A DNA stretch of 64,000 bases from Zygaena filipendulae. Lineage: Eukaryota > Arthropoda > Insecta > Lepidoptera > Zygaenidae. The position numbers and the translations under genes were made by a program. This document shows positions 23,321-35,339 of the stretch, one piece after another (positions within the stretch are counted from its first letter, which is position 1; each line of letters begins with the position of its first letter). The stretch lies in the NCBI GenBank assembly GCA_907165275.2, contig OU015677.1, positions 3,038,001 to 3,102,000 on the forward strand, written 5' to 3'. The notes under the pieces were generated by a model. The model ran no database searches. It was not told the DNA's origin and worked only from the letters and a program-made list of their open reading frames with translations.

Positions 23321-23544
23321 TGTATGTTCACACTAATATATGCCAAGTAACCAAGCTTCGTTTCCATGACATTCAGCTTAGTGTGGGATTAAGAAGATCT
23401 ATGTGATGTCAACATTTATATTGTTACTACCTTTTGTCAATCAAACGTTAGATACTCTACGTCTTTTCACCCCTTACAAAAAGTAGGTACGCGAAATTGC
23501 ATGATGCTCGACTGAGTTTGAGTTGAACAAACATTCTCATTTAT

Positions 23545-23773
23545 GGACACAGATAAGCAATAACATGTTAACCCACAAAATTAAGTTATTGATACAGAAC
23601 GCGTTATTGAGAGTTAGAGAACGTTTTTTAATTATGTGTTTACCTTATTACATTGTTTAAATATGTACCTAACAAAATGTCAGACATAAAAAAATTTTGA
23701 CACAAAATGGCGCTATAATTTTAAAACACGATCTACTCAAAATTTCTCCGATGTGGGTTAACACACTATGTCC
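23545..23773 (-). mobile_element. TIR element family F, copy B, 4-bp TSD TTAT
   Basis: Same family as 6242-6476, in reverse orientation. The left end is GGACACAGATAAGCAATAAC. The right end has lost about 10 bases inside the TIR (TGGGTTAACACACTATGTCC). TTAT flanks both ends (23541-23544, 23774-23777). Confidence 0.8.
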
Positions 23774-24235
23774 TTATATTATTAAGAATATCAATTTATC
23801 AATATTATTACACGTGTATCTATTTATTTGGATTGAAATGGACCAACATCAAGTGGACGTTCCAGTCCATAGCCGCGACAGCTGTTCGCGCAATGACGAA
23901 AGAATTTCCTCACGATGTTTTCCTTCGTTGTAGAGTCTGTGCAAAAGTTTTGACTTGATTGAAAAAATAAAAGGCATCGTCTTAAAATGAAAACCACATG
24001 GAAATCCGTTCAGTAGTTTCGGAGATTAGCGTGGAAACGGACAAACAAAAATTGTTTTTTAAGGTTCTGATTACCTACTTACCCGCTTAACTTTTGGTAG
24101 ATAGGTAAATTCAGTCTGGAGACACGCGTATTCTACCGCTTTATTTTATAGTATAGATAGCTTTTATATTTAAAAATACTATAAAATTGAACAGTCTATT
24201 CCATTCTACTCGGATTCTAATCCACGTTTGTACAT

Positions 24236-24374
24236 ATCTAAATTAATTCTAGCTATCTGTTACCTTTTACACCTCAACTACTCAACCGATTACCGAACAT
24301 CATAAAACACGTTGTAAGGGTACAGAAAATGGACATGGGTTATTTCTATCAGGGGATTTTCGCGGAACAGCTAG
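24236..24374 (+). mobile_element. Helitron-like element, decayed
   Basis: TCTAGCTATCTGTTACCTTT, CACGTTGTAAGGGTACAGAA, GCGGAACAGCTAG|T. Confidence 0.55.
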
Positions 24375-24936
24375 TAGAATGTTGTAAAACCCATAGGTAA
24401 AAGTCAGGAATCGAACCCACGCTTTCTGAATATTAAAGCCAGAATTCTGGCAGCCATGGCTCCAATAGCTTTAGTTTGTTTAAGGCAAACTGTCTGTCTG
24501 TCGCAGTCTATCTCACAAAGCGTAGATACACTCAAGTAAAAGCCTCACATTATAACTGACCTCGCATCGAGGCTGCCACCCGCGATATTGCAGAAACCAC
24601 TCTACGATTAAGCATCTACAACACCTTTATTTTTAAAGCCATAAAGTTCAATTTGCATAGTCATCATCGTGAAATATGAATTGTGTTCGCTTATGAAATG
24701 CTAGACTTGTCTACTTATGGTACAGACTTTATGGCTTATGTGTTTAGGGGTTATTTTTGTTTATCTAGTAAATGTTCTTTTATTTGTCAAGTAAATGGGT
24801 TTTTCTCATAGATTGTAATTCGTCATGATTACATTATGTTACGCGTTAATTCACTATAGATATAATAATAGTTAGAACAATTAAAATATTTATCGTAGTG
24901 AATAAAAATGTAAATTTTTTAGCAACGTCTCCAAAT

Positions 24937-25350
24937 CTATCTACCTATATATATAAAATGCTTTGTCCTGAATGACTGAAAGAAAGGAATCCGATAAGAA
25001 AGGATTTTTGAAAATTCAACCACTAAGGGGATGAAAAGGAGTTGCAAAGTTTGTATGGAACAATTCCGCGGGAACTTCGAAATTATCGCGGGTGAAACCG
25101 CACGGGACAGCTAGTATACTATAAAATGCTTTGTCCTGAATGACTGATGGATCAACGCACAGCCTGAACCGCTGATCGTAGAGACCTGAAACTTGTAGGG
25201 TGTGTTCTTTGTTTGCCGTAGGCATCCGATAAGAAAGGATTTTTGAAAATTCAACCCTTAAGGGGATGAAAAAAGGTTGCAAAGTTTGTATGGAACAATT
25301 CCGGGGGAACTTCCAAAATTATCGCGGGTGAAATCGCGCGGGACAGCTAG
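24937..25350 (+). mobile_element. Tandem pair of Helitron-like elements
   Basis: The first copy (24937-25114) is shortened after CTGAATGACTGA. The second (25115-25350) is full length with TGATCGTAGAGACCTGAAAC. Both end GCGGGACAGCTAG-like (CACGGGACAGCTAG, CGCGGGACAGCTAG). The second starts directly at the first one's CTAG|T. Confidence 0.75.
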
Positions 25351-25649
25351 TGTAACAATATAGTATAACAATTCTATGCAGGTGTTAAAGTTATCATGAT
25401 CCATTGACAAAGATTTTTTTTTTACTATTAATTAGAAGAGTTTCATAAACGAAGTCACGGTGAATGGTGTATTAATCAATTAATTATTGTAAATAATTAT
25501 CGCTTATTGTAAAACCTAAAAATAAAATTAATAGATTATCTCGTTCAATCTATACAACACAGTATTTCGTATGCCTAATGCCTATTGCGTGTATCATCAT
25601 GCTGAAAATCAAACCCAAATCTTGGATTGTTGTCAAACATAAGTTAATG

Positions 25650-25962
25650 GAATCCTTAATATTATAAATGGAAAAGTGAGTTTGTTTGTTTGTTAGTTAC
25701 GCTTTTACGTCTCAACGACTCAACCATTTATCATTATGCATACACAGCAAAAAGCAGCGGTTTTATGGTTATCCTACTAATATTATTATAAATGAGAAAG
25801 TGTCGATGTTTGGATGTTTGTTACTCAATCACAGAAAAACAGCTGAACGCATTTGGCATGCACGTTGTCAGGGGTACAGAAAAGGACACAGGGTACTTTT
25901 TATCCCAGAATTCCCGCGGGAACTCCGAAATTACTGCGGTTGAAACTGCGGGGCACAGCTAG
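25650..25962 (+). mobile_element. Two Helitron-like 5' ends sharing one 3' end
   Basis: A 5' fragment (TTAATATTATAAATGGAAAA ... 25745) is followed by a complete copy from about 25770 (CCTACTAATATTATTATAAA) to GGGGCACAGCTAG. Confidence 0.7.
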
Positions 25963-27099
25963 ACAAAGATAATTTTAATAAAATCAGTTGGGGCTATCCG
26001 TCGACAGTAATTCAGTCAGTCAGTAAGACTTATCTAATTAGATGCTGTATGATTAACTTTCTGGTCACATAATATCACACTAACCTAACTGACCAAACAG
26101 TAGTGTCATTGAAATCATTATCTAAAGGTTGTGAGGCACGGGAATCGAACCGGCTATGGTTCGGCAAGGGCGTGCGCGGGCGCTAATATCTGTATTTGTA
26201 TTACCCAACCTCGGGAACACCTACGCGATGTAGCCGTCGGCTTACGTGATATCATATCCTTAAACGCCAAGTAAAAGTTGAGTATCTTAGCTAATATTGT
26301 AAACGCTAGTTTCCCGCGGCACAGATAATATAATACTATACTCCCGCTGTTTTACTTGTGTCAATTTCGGAGTTCCCACGGGAATTACAGGATAAAAAAC
26401 GCTATGTATAGGGTTTCCTTCTCCTTTTGTCCAGAAAAAAGTATTGTTCCTTAGAGATTGATTATTGATTGAAATTGATTGATAAAATGACATTAATGCA
26501 ATGGAAGGAGGCCGTGGCCATCAGCTAGAGTACAATGGTACCAGTAGAGTACATTGGTACCAACTATTCTAGTTTAAGTCTCACGATTGTACTTATTTTA
26601 TCTTTATGGTATCAAATAAACTTTTTTCTGTTAAGTATTCTGTTAGGTACCTACTTTCGACTCTGATTGAATGAAAATTGTCTATGGTTATAATTATAGC
26701 AACCGTAAGCTATTGTCTTTTGTTTCGTCTGGGTTGCAAAAAAGAGTAGATAAAGACATGGTAAGGTGTTTTAAAAAAAATGGAAGTGTGTCTACATGCT
26801 TAAGAATTGAAACTTGAATATCGAGAAACGTCAAAAAGTTGGCGCATAAATCTGTCCACTAAGTAGTTTATGCGAGATGTGTGTTTGAATATGCAGACAA
26901 AATTCTATATAAACTATCATTATGACTTTCAGATACTTATTTTGCACGCCCTCTATTATTTTTTTCCTAATTTATGGATTTTTACAGTTTTATTTTACCT
27001 ATAAATTATACAAAACCTTGTTTATATTAGTATATTTGTTATTTATGAGATAAAATACAGATAAGTTTACGAATATTTTACATAATATAATATATATAA

Positions 27100-27328
27100 G
27101 TATTATTTATCGCTTACATAGCTTATAGCCAGTCAGACAGGTTAGTAGGATTGGCGAAGCATTTAAACGTTTTAAGTAGTAGGTATATATTTTGCGAAAC
27201 CGGTCCCACCATATATGTGGACACGTGAGCACAGCCTATATCTTGACACATCATAATGAATGCTCTAGCTACTTGGGATATCACGTTTTGAGCTTGGAGT
27301 TCGGTATGTCCGTCTTTTGAATTAGTAA
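27100..27328. other. Unassigned stretch with an open minus-strand frame
   Basis: A 110-codon minus frame (27455-27123) spans part of a mobile element and an unrecognised segment containing KDGHTELQAQNVISQVARAF. No start, splice or family evidence supports a gene. It may be a retroelement relic. Confidence 0.2.
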
Positions 27329-27537
27329 AATAGGGATGTTGACTACTATTGAAAAACAAAATTCTAATTAGTCCGTCAGTTAGAAAATAAAAAAACAATA
27401 GACACGTATTTTTTTCTTTTTTAAATAAATTAAAATATACAGAGATAAAGCGCATTAAAGTTTAGGATGAGGAGGTCGTGACGTCACTAACCGCAAAACC
27501 GCCATACAAACTGTCGGAATAGTGACGTCACTTCTGT
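27329..27537. mobile_element. TGACGTCA element family, left part only
   Basis: It begins AATAGGGATGTTGACTACTA, has AATTAGTCCGTCAGTTAG and two TGACGTCA sites at 27479-27486 and 27523-27530, then breaks off. Confidence 0.7.
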
Positions 27538-27654
27538 AATTCAAGCAAGTAACATTAATACCCACAAACAAACTTCTTTGTGAAGTATGAGTCTAGAGAC
27601 TAGACAAAAGAACATACGAATGACATTCTTACCACCGAGCATTAACTCAGTTAG

Positions 27655-27960
27655 TAAGTTAGTAGTTAGTTAGTATGGAAATAAATGAAAACTAGTGTAG
27701 CCGAGCGATTTTCGCACATAAAACTATTGGTCACGGACAAAAACATTCACTGACGTAAGGTAATGTTTTAAATGCCATTTTGTTACGTTTTTACTTAGTC
27801 ACTGTTTTCAAAATTCACAGTTTAGAAATATTATGGAAAATATATTTCGGATGCCAGCAAAAGTAGTTTTAGGAAAGTTAAAGCATTTTGCTCTAACTCC
27901 CTTTGCAGTCGCGGCGAGCCTGCCCCGCCTACATGTCCTCTCTGGTTAATTTATGTTTTC
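27655..27960 (+). repeat. Dispersed repeat family D, copy 2
   Basis: TAGTTAGTATGGAAATAAAT, ACGGACAAAAACATTCACTG, CACTGTTTTCAAAATTCACA, GATGCCAGCAAAAG and CATGTCCTCTCT in the same order as the copies at 4380 and 62640. Confidence 0.65.
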
Positions 27961-28287
27961 TGTGGTTTTATCCAATAGTTGATATATTTAGCTAAATAAG
28001 GCAAGCATAAATGACTGTCTTATCTCATATTTGTGACCACTTCCACCACCATTATGTGAAAGTGAAACTTTGTAAAAATGGGCAGTTGGATAGGCATGTA
28101 ATAAGTTTAACAAACATATTTCTACATATTATGATATTATAATATATGTAGGTACTACATTTTTTTATACACTCGATATTCAAGAGATATCTATATTTTT
28201 AAGTTCGTAAGTTAGTTTATAGGTAGGGTAGGATGTAATCTCTGAAACTAGTGAATCAATGCTAAAAATTCTTTCACTGATAGGAAT

Positions 28288-28488
28288 CCTTACTTAATAT
28301 TATAAATGCGAAAGTACATAAGTTTGTTTATTTGTTTGTTACGCTTTCACGCCTTAACGGATCAACCGATCATCATGAAATTTTGAGTACACCTTGTCAG
28401 GGTACAGATAAGGATATTGGGTACTTTTTATCCCGGATTCCTGCGGGAACTCCGCAATTACCGCGGGTGAAACCGCGGGGAACAGCTA
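28288..28488 (+). mobile_element. Helitron-like element, well preserved
   Basis: TCCTTACTTAATATTATAAA, TTTGTTACGCTTTCACGCCT, AACGGATCAACCGATCATCA, then ACCGCGGGTGAAACCGCGGG and GAACAGCTA. The hairpin before the CTA end is intact. Confidence 0.8.
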
Positions 28489-28582
28489 TAGTAGGATATA
28501 GGATAGCTTTTTTGGCAATAAAAGAAGTCTCAATCAATTTAACATCAAAATGTTTGGGTTGGGATTACAATTGAGGTAGGTA

Positions 28583-28630
28583 CAATGACGTCATTTCAAA
28601 TGAAGTTAGATGGTTGTTCCTATGACGTCA
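28583..28630. promoter_or_regulatory. Pair of TGACGTCA (CRE/ATF-type) palindromes outside a mobile element
   Basis: AATGACGTCATTT at about 28584 and TATGACGTCACTA at about 28622 lie 38 bp apart, without the flanks of the TGACGTCA mobile element. CREB/ATF binding at TGACGTCA is established; use here is inference. A GC hairpin (GTTGCGC ... GCGCAAC, about 28673-28699) follows. Confidence 0.3.
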
Positions 28631-28832
28631 CTAAGCAATGTGCATGTAGGCGTGATGGCATTACTCGAGCGGTGTTGCGCGGGCGGCGTCAGGCGCAACC
28701 TTGACTTATACCACGACTGTATAGTGTACGTATCGATTGTCTGTAGTGAATAAATAGATTTATAATCGACATAATATATTAAAATCACTTCAATTCACAA
28801 TTAAAATAACTGTTGCACCCTTAAGCTTATGT

Positions 28833-29067
28833 GGACATAGATAAGCAATAGTGTATTAACCCACACTGGAGAAATTTTGAGTAAATCGTGTTTTAATATT
28901 ATAGCGCCATTTTCTGTCAACATTTTTTATGTTCAATATTTAGTTACATACTTAAACAATGTAATAAGGTAAACACATACTTAAAAAACGTTCTCTAACT
29001 CTCAATAAATCGTTCTGAACAGGTAACTTAATTTTGTGGGTTAACATGTTATTGCTTATCTGCGTCC
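28833..29067 (+). mobile_element. TIR element family F, copy C, 4-bp TSD ATGT
   Basis: 235 bp, very close to copy A (6242-6476). GGACATAGATAAGCAATAGT at the left and TTATTGCTTATCTGCGTCC at the right; ATGT at 28829-28832 and 29068-29071. Confidence 0.88.
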
Positions 29068-29210
29068 ATGTGACGTTGTTTGCATTTTTAATAGAAAAAC
29101 TTTTCAAACATATCCATGTGTTGTGTTAAAATAAAGTTCTTTCAATTTCAATTTTCAGTGGCGACCCTGTGCTAGCAGACAGTGTGTGGGCAATTTACTT
29201 GCCAGCTCCC

Positions 29211-29290
29211 TTAGCCAAGTTGACGATCTATAATCGCCATTGCTGTAGTAAACTAAGGAACTTATCGTTATGTTACGTGGTCACGCAAAA
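29211..29290 (+). repeat. Dispersed repeat around CCTTAGCCAAGTTGAC
   Basis: CCTTAGCCAAGTTGACGATC with TATAATCG and, 40 bases later, CTAAGGAACTTATCGTTATG. Related sequence is at 39177-39235, 41150-41215 and, inverted, 41530-41605. CCTTAGCC and GGCTAAGG ends suggest a TIR element. Confidence 0.5.
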
Positions 29291-30755
29291 TTGGACGGTT
29301 TAGAAAGATAGGAGATGAAATAAAAGGAGTTTATTGGTCCCCATTATGAAAAGTAGGAACAAAATAAAATATAAATTTTAAAAGACCTTTTTTAACAAAT
29401 ATTGTAAAGGAGATGGAAGAGATCTACTGGATAACGATTAAAGATTGTCAACTTAGCTTAAGAGGCTGATGCGAGGATCAAACCTCTGACATCTGAGCTG
29501 TTAGATTGTCTTGCTACACCAACGGTGCTTTTCGAATTACAAATGTATAATGACTAAATGCAATATCAATTATACGAGGACTTGGAATGTTGTGTAACTG
29601 GGTCCTCAAAGAATGAGTTATTTGATTGGTTGGTTATAGAAAGAGTACCTAGATATCTTTAATATAATGTTTATTAGATTGGCTTTTGAAATCATACTTA
29701 CATTTCTTTTGGTGGATTGAAAAGACATCGAGTTGAGAGTAAAAAATTTATCAGTCAAAGGACAGACATGTGTATGCACCTACCTACATCCAACGCAAGT
29801 TCTATAGTCAATGTTGGCACATTCAAATTTTAAATTCACGCCAAACAAGTAAGAAAAATAAATGGCAGATATCCTTTTTAGATTTTCAGAGGAATATCTA
29901 ATGTTAAATGTATGTAGATTGTTGACATAACTTATTAAACTCAAAATAGATTGACAATATTCGATATTTTTATAAACAATTGATTTTAATTCATAAAACA
30001 ATTAAGTCAAATCAATAGCTCATTAGTCCATATCCGGCTTGAAGGACCATCCGTATTAGGTCATTCTTATTCAGCAAAGACAACTAGTCAAATAATTTAG
30101 TGAGGAAGTAATAAAACATAAATAATTTAATTTGAACAGGAGTCAACTCTGTCTTGATATAACTTAAAAGCCGTTATTCTACATCTGGTCGATTTTGAAC
30201 TTCTAATGCTATATTAATAAGGAACAAATCTTTATCTATCTGTATTTGCGGTTTTCCGATAACTTGAATAGTTGGCATTTTGTTCGATGATTCATAAGAT
30301 TTTAGAAACACTGATGATTAATTAAAACGCAAAAAACGTTTTATTATGAAATGATATAATCATTCTAAAGTATTTTACAAGATCTATTTTTTGGTACCTA
30401 CAAGTATCCAATAGGTTTTATGACAGTTAAGTTACACCGGTTTAAATGTTTTTCACGCGTTCCTCGAAAGAAGAGGTTTGGTAGATAACGGCATTATAGT
30501 TATAACACGGCAGAACTGTAAAACCAATGAATCAATTGCAAAAAGCCGTATTGATCAACCAATTATTATTCAATCTAAGACACGATCGGTTAGAGTAAAT
30601 TAGGTTTTTTTTTAACATTATCATTCATTTAAATGTTAAGTAAAAACTTAATTTCGTCGCTGTTGAGTTTGGTGCCAGTTAAGCATAGATAAAGATTTCA
30701 AAGTAGGTATACCTACGTCCATGTCCAACCTTGGAACAATGCAAAAACAACTTAC

Positions 30756-31010
30756 CTTTAAGGAACTTATTTTAAAAATCCTACGGCGGGGAGTCTCGCG
30801 AAGGTCCTCCACACATCAATATTTAATACAACAATATGTACACAACACAAGCCCTTATGTACATGGACACTAAAACCACATTCCTACAATGCTGCACTCA
30901 TAAAAAACAAAAAAAAACACCACATCCTTGGTCCGGTCGAGTACGATTTTTTTTTAAATCGATTCGTGTCGTTCTATTTTTTTTTTGAACACGCATAGAC
31001 AGACGCAAGG
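30756..31010 (-). other. Possible 5' untranslated exon for the ZP gene
   Basis: Reading the minus strand, a good donor (TTAAAG|GTAAGTTG) lies at 30755. It is preceded by a segment with a GC-rich core (about 30780-30815) whose only ATG opens an 11-codon frame. The ZP first coding exon has an acceptor 8 bases before its ATG, so an upstream non-coding exon must exist. This is the best-looking same-strand candidate seen, implying an intron of about 26 kb. The 5' boundary is not defined. This is inference from splice-site quality and position only. Confidence 0.3.
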
Positions 31011-31084
31011 TTTTTTTTTTAATTTGTAATAGATTTTTCGTTTTCGTATTTATTATTATTATTAGTAATATTGTTTATCGTTAA

Positions 31085-31205
31085 TTGTCGCATGGCGACC
31101 GCGCGATCGGTTGTCGGTTTGGATACTGGTTGCGCGGACGCAAGGTGCCACCGTGCCGGCGCTACGGGCGGAGGTTTACATACGAAAAGGTTATATATCG
31201 ATCAA
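31085..31205. other. CpG-rich segment of unknown role
   Basis: GCATGGCGACCGCGCGATCG and GTGCCGGCGCTACGGGCGGA stand out from AT-rich flanks. Two overlapping short plus frames are open across it (65 to 73 codons) without similarity I recognise. It lies immediately upstream (minus sense) of the possible ZP 5' exon, so it could be its promoter. Confidence 0.3.
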
Positions 31206-31480
31206 GCTGGCTGGTTATTATCGACCTTACAACAGAATAATGATGAAGATGATGTCAGAAAAGGATATTATTAAGACTGGTCGCGCCATAACGGGAAGTT
31301 TTTCTACAGAAATCTACGTGGAGCACACATAAATAAAAACCTTTTATAAGTATCTAACTGAGTGATGAAACTCAACTTAGTACCTACCACCTACTCTTAT
31401 TGAATAAGAGGCAAACTGTGTAGACTGTAGATTCTACATTTTGTAAACAGCCTAACGAAGATTTTCTTTTTAATTCTCAA

Positions 31481-31672
31481 CTAGCTGTTCCCCGCAATTT
31501 CTCTCGGGCTAATTTCGAAATTTCTCTGGGGATTCCGAGATAAAAAGTATTCTTTGTTCTTTTCTATTCCCCTGACAACGTGACGTTCGGTTGAGTATAG
31601 TTAAGGTGTACAAGCGTAACAAACAAACAAACTCACATTCGCGTTTACATTATTAGTTAAGATTTAAAGATT
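31481..31672 (-). mobile_element. Helitron-like element
   Basis: CTAGCTGTTCCCCGCAATTT, GGGGATTCCGAGATAAAAAG, GTAACAAACAAACAAACTCA, ending TTTACATTATTAGTTAAGA. Confidence 0.7.
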
Positions 31673-31910
31673 CATAGAGGTCTTTAATTATAATTAAAGA
31701 AAATAATTATTATTGTATATTTGAATAAAATTTAACAATTTAAACGAATTGACACAAATGAAAGTGAAAAAATAAAAGAGTAAATCATGTAATTTATTTA
31801 AAATAATTAAAATGGTGCTTTAATAACTTTATATCATTAATCTAGTTAGCACGTGTTAGCCAGAGAGGAAAAAAAAACTTATTGCATGTAGGTTCTAGCT
31901 TCGAACTTAA

Positions 31911-32147
31911 CCGCCGCACTCAGAGTCGACTTTAATGATTACTTAGTTAAGTATAGATTTTTAAAACAAAATTGTCGCAATCAGAAACGTTCAGTAAATT
32001 AATGTTAATTCGCATTTAATGAGATGTAACTTAATTAGTTAAATGCCAATTAACATTAATTTATTAAACTTGTCTGATTGCGGCAGTTTTGTTTTAAAAA
32101 TCTATACTTAACTAAGTAATCATTAAAGTCGACTCTGAGTGCGGCCG
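31911..32147. mobile_element. 237-bp fully palindromic element (PIF/Harbinger-like MITE), copy 1, TSD TAA
   Basis: The arms CCGCCGCACTCAGAGTCGAC ... and their complement fill nearly the whole element, so it could fold into one long hairpin with a short loop near 32030-32040. TAA flanks both sides (31908-31910, 32148-32150). A 3-bp TWA target site is characteristic of PIF/Harbinger; that assignment is inference. Confidence 0.85.
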
Positions 32148-32288
32148 TAAGACATGTTCATTATCAACCATTCAACAACCCATGACTCTAGGTTTAGTAA
32201 TTAATGAATTCGACTGCTATTGTAGCTGGTTCGATCTCCGCTTTAACTAAATAATATGTATTAATTATTTGATTAATAATATATTATA

Positions 32289-32470
32289 CTAGCTATGCCC
32301 CGCGGTTTCACCCGCGGTAATTTCGGAGTTCCCGCGGGAATTCCGGGATAAAAAGTACCCTATGTCCTTCTCTGTACCCCTGAAAACGTGCATGCCAAAT
32401 TTCATCCAAATCCGTTCCGCCGTTTTTGCGTGATTGAGTAACAAACATCCACACTTTTAGTAGGATTAAT
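32289..32470 (-). mobile_element. Helitron-like element, well preserved
   Basis: CTAGCTATGCCCCGCGGTTT, CACCCGCGGTAATTTCGGAG, TCCCGCGGGAATTCCGGG, ending with ACTTTTAGTAGGATTAA. The protein frame across it is an artefact. Confidence 0.8.
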
Positions 32471-33326
32471 CGGTTCAAGCTCTGCTTATGGCATTTCCCT
32501 GTGCGATAATTTCCAAAAGTTATAAACATTCATAACATACATTAGCATATTGTGTTTAATTTGATTTCTGATTTTGAAACAAACATTCCCCAGTTTTGAA
32601 GTCGTCCCTCAGTAGGAATCGAACCAGCTCGCAAGGTATCGTTCGCAAGTCACATAACCAACCATCTCAATATGTGCATTGAAGTTGAATAATATAAAAC
32701 AAAAAAAAAAAACCGTATCATTTTCGAAATTCCCGCAGGAACTGTTTATGTTAGGATGAAAGTACGATACCTTTTATTCCCAGACCTAAATTACTCGAAA
32801 ATAGTATAGTGTTATATTATCTGTGTCGTAACTATACAACAAAATATCGCGGTTATACCTATATAATTCGTTCCTTTTTATCCTGAAACATAGAAGTATG
32901 TCACTGAAGAATAGGTAAAGTTGCTTCGTATCAGAAGAAGAATACATCCAAACTTATAAATATACAAATTTAATCTTCTTATGATATTAATATAGAAAGC
33001 AATTAAGTATTGCTTTAATTATTTTGCTTATAATTTTATATTTTGATTTAAGTTTGAGAGAGCTGACGGCATTGCTCTTAATAATTATTTATTAAAAAGA
33101 ATATTATTTACAATAAAATTATAATAATGTACAAACGTGAAATAAATGTCAATGCCATGCAACTATGTACGTTTGTGACTGACCAGTCTATAATGACTTA
33201 CAAATGATTTTAGCGATTATTATTATTATATATCACTAATAGTTGTGGTTTCATTTTATTATTAAAATAAGATGACTTCCTTGTACGTTGACATCGTCAA
33301 CAGGTTCAATATATCGTACCTATACA

Positions 33327-33622
33327 TCTATACATATAAATAAAATTGAAGTGTCTGTTTGTAATTCCAAATTAACAGCTTTCCACTAAACGCATATGAA
33401 AGTATATACGGTACTTACATAAAAAATCAATAAAAATATTCTCTGTCTGTCTGTCTGTTTCGGCTAATCTCTGAAACGACTGGAACAATTTTAACGAGAC
33501 TTTCACTGGCAGATAGCTGATGTTATAAGGAGTAACTTATGCTAGGTACTTTTATTTTAGAAGAAAATAGTTCCTGCGGGAATTCCGAAACTCACAAGGG
33601 TAAAACAGCGGGGCACAGCTAG
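33327..33622 (+). mobile_element. Helitron-like element, long variant
   Basis: A|TCTATACATATAAATAAAAT at the left, a CTGTCTGTCTGTCTG tract, CTTTCACTGGCAGATAGCTG, and GGGGCACAGCTAG|T at the right. Confidence 0.75.
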
Positions 33623-33639
33623 TACAATATATAATGTAA

Positions 33640-34930
33640 CTATACTTGCTTTTGTAAATTTTACACGTATAGCTGAATAGGTGGAATGAGCACATTAGCA
33701 TCCTTACGACTTAAAACTTCTCGTCAGAGATTACAGAAACTAAGAAAAAATCCATAAGAACTATGAAAACTTATTGGAATTTAAAAGTTATATTTAAATG
33801 AACCATAAAATTTTTGTTTATTTCATTTTATTTAGGAAACCAACCGATTCACAATAAAGATTAGTAGAATATTAACGCTTATCGAAATCGGATTTGGAAT
33901 AATAAATAAAATTACAATAAAATCATTCGATTAAACATTATTTTGTTAAACATAATTACTGTTATCTGCAAACATAAATGTTAACACGAAATTGGAGTTA
34001 GCTTTTCAAAATATCGACCAAAAGACATCAACGCGTGCAAGTTCATTGTCGTAATTTACCTAATTAACTGTTCATTCTATTTTATAACATCGTTTTAATT
34101 ATTAACTAGGAATTCATTCCTATTGCCGTTGCATTAAAACTTATTATTTGTCTATCTGGTAAAATATTTTATCTATAGGAAGCTTATTTGGAATTAAATA
34201 TCAAATGTAGAGTCAAAAGAAACTAAGATTTGTTCTGTAAGATTTGAATTATGGCTACGAAGAAGTATCGACACTGATATCACTACCAATTAAAAAAATT
34301 GAAACTTTAAATTTTATTTAAATGTGATTATTTAACCAGATTTTCCTCCTAAAATATTTATAGGGTAGCCGATGTGACGTCAGCGAGTAAAATTTTGAGA
34401 GATGTCCGAATCACGCTTCCGTATGTACATTGTACATGCTTTGCATAGTTTTAGAGCTATACTTTTTATAGGTTTTAGAAAAAAATTACTGGCTAACTTA
34501 AAAATTTTTTTTGGTCTGTACCGATGTATGTTTGTCTGTGAAAAACTAGTGGCCTGATTCTCCTACTACAACAGGCCCGATGGTACGTTTCGGTTTTAAG
34601 TAGGTCTACAATTAAAATTTATCCATCTTTATATGTAGTCGTAAACAAGCTCGTAGATGTGTATTTACATCTATCTATTTCACTTTTCCAAAAAAATTTA
34701 CATAAAATATGAGTAATTAGTCAGATATAAAATGAAAGAAGTATGGTATAATATTTTAACAAATACAAGTAATCGATAACGCCATCTAGTACAGCCATTT
34801 AGTGCTACGTTGCTACGTTGCTTTGGATTTATATTATCATACGTCTAATTGAGCTGGGTACATACAACACGACAGAGCAGTATAATATAAATTGTTACTA
34901 CTTATAATATCATTGTTACTTATAATATGA
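33640..34930. other. AT-rich DNA, nothing recognised except short relics
   Basis: A single TGACGTCA at about 34375 and a TTTGTCTGTGAAAAACTAG stretch at 34530-34550 are the only notable words; no gene evidence. Confidence 0.35.
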
Positions 34931-35105
34931 TGCACGAGATGGCGGTGAATCATTCTGAATAAAAAGTACCCTAAGCCCTTCTCTGTACCTTTGACAACGT
35001 GTCATAAAACAGAAATTTCTTCATGAACGGTTAAGTAGTAAAAGCTTAAAAGCGTAACAAACAAAAAAAAAACTAAAAATCTCACATTCGCATTTATAAT
35101 ATTGT

Positions 35106-35333
35106 GGAATAGTTGTGCCCCGCGGTTTCACCCGCGTTAATTTCAGAATTTCTGCGGGAATTCCGGGATAAAAAGTACGCTATGTGATAATCTGATGTAT
35201 AAGCTATATTATTGTAAAGTTTCATTTAAATCCATTCAGTAATATTTGCGTGAAAGAGTAACAAACATCCATCCATCCATCCATACATTCTTACAAACTT
35301 TCGCGTTTATAATATTACTAGGATATAGACATC
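35106..35333 (-). mobile_element. Helitron-like element with (ATCC)n
   Basis: CCCCGCGGTTTCACCCGCGT, TCTGATGTATAAGCTATATT, GTAACAAACATCCATCCATC (four ATCC units), CTTTCGCGTTTATAATATTA. A related copy at 58912 has about seven units. Confidence 0.8.
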
Positions 35334-35339
35334 AATAGT

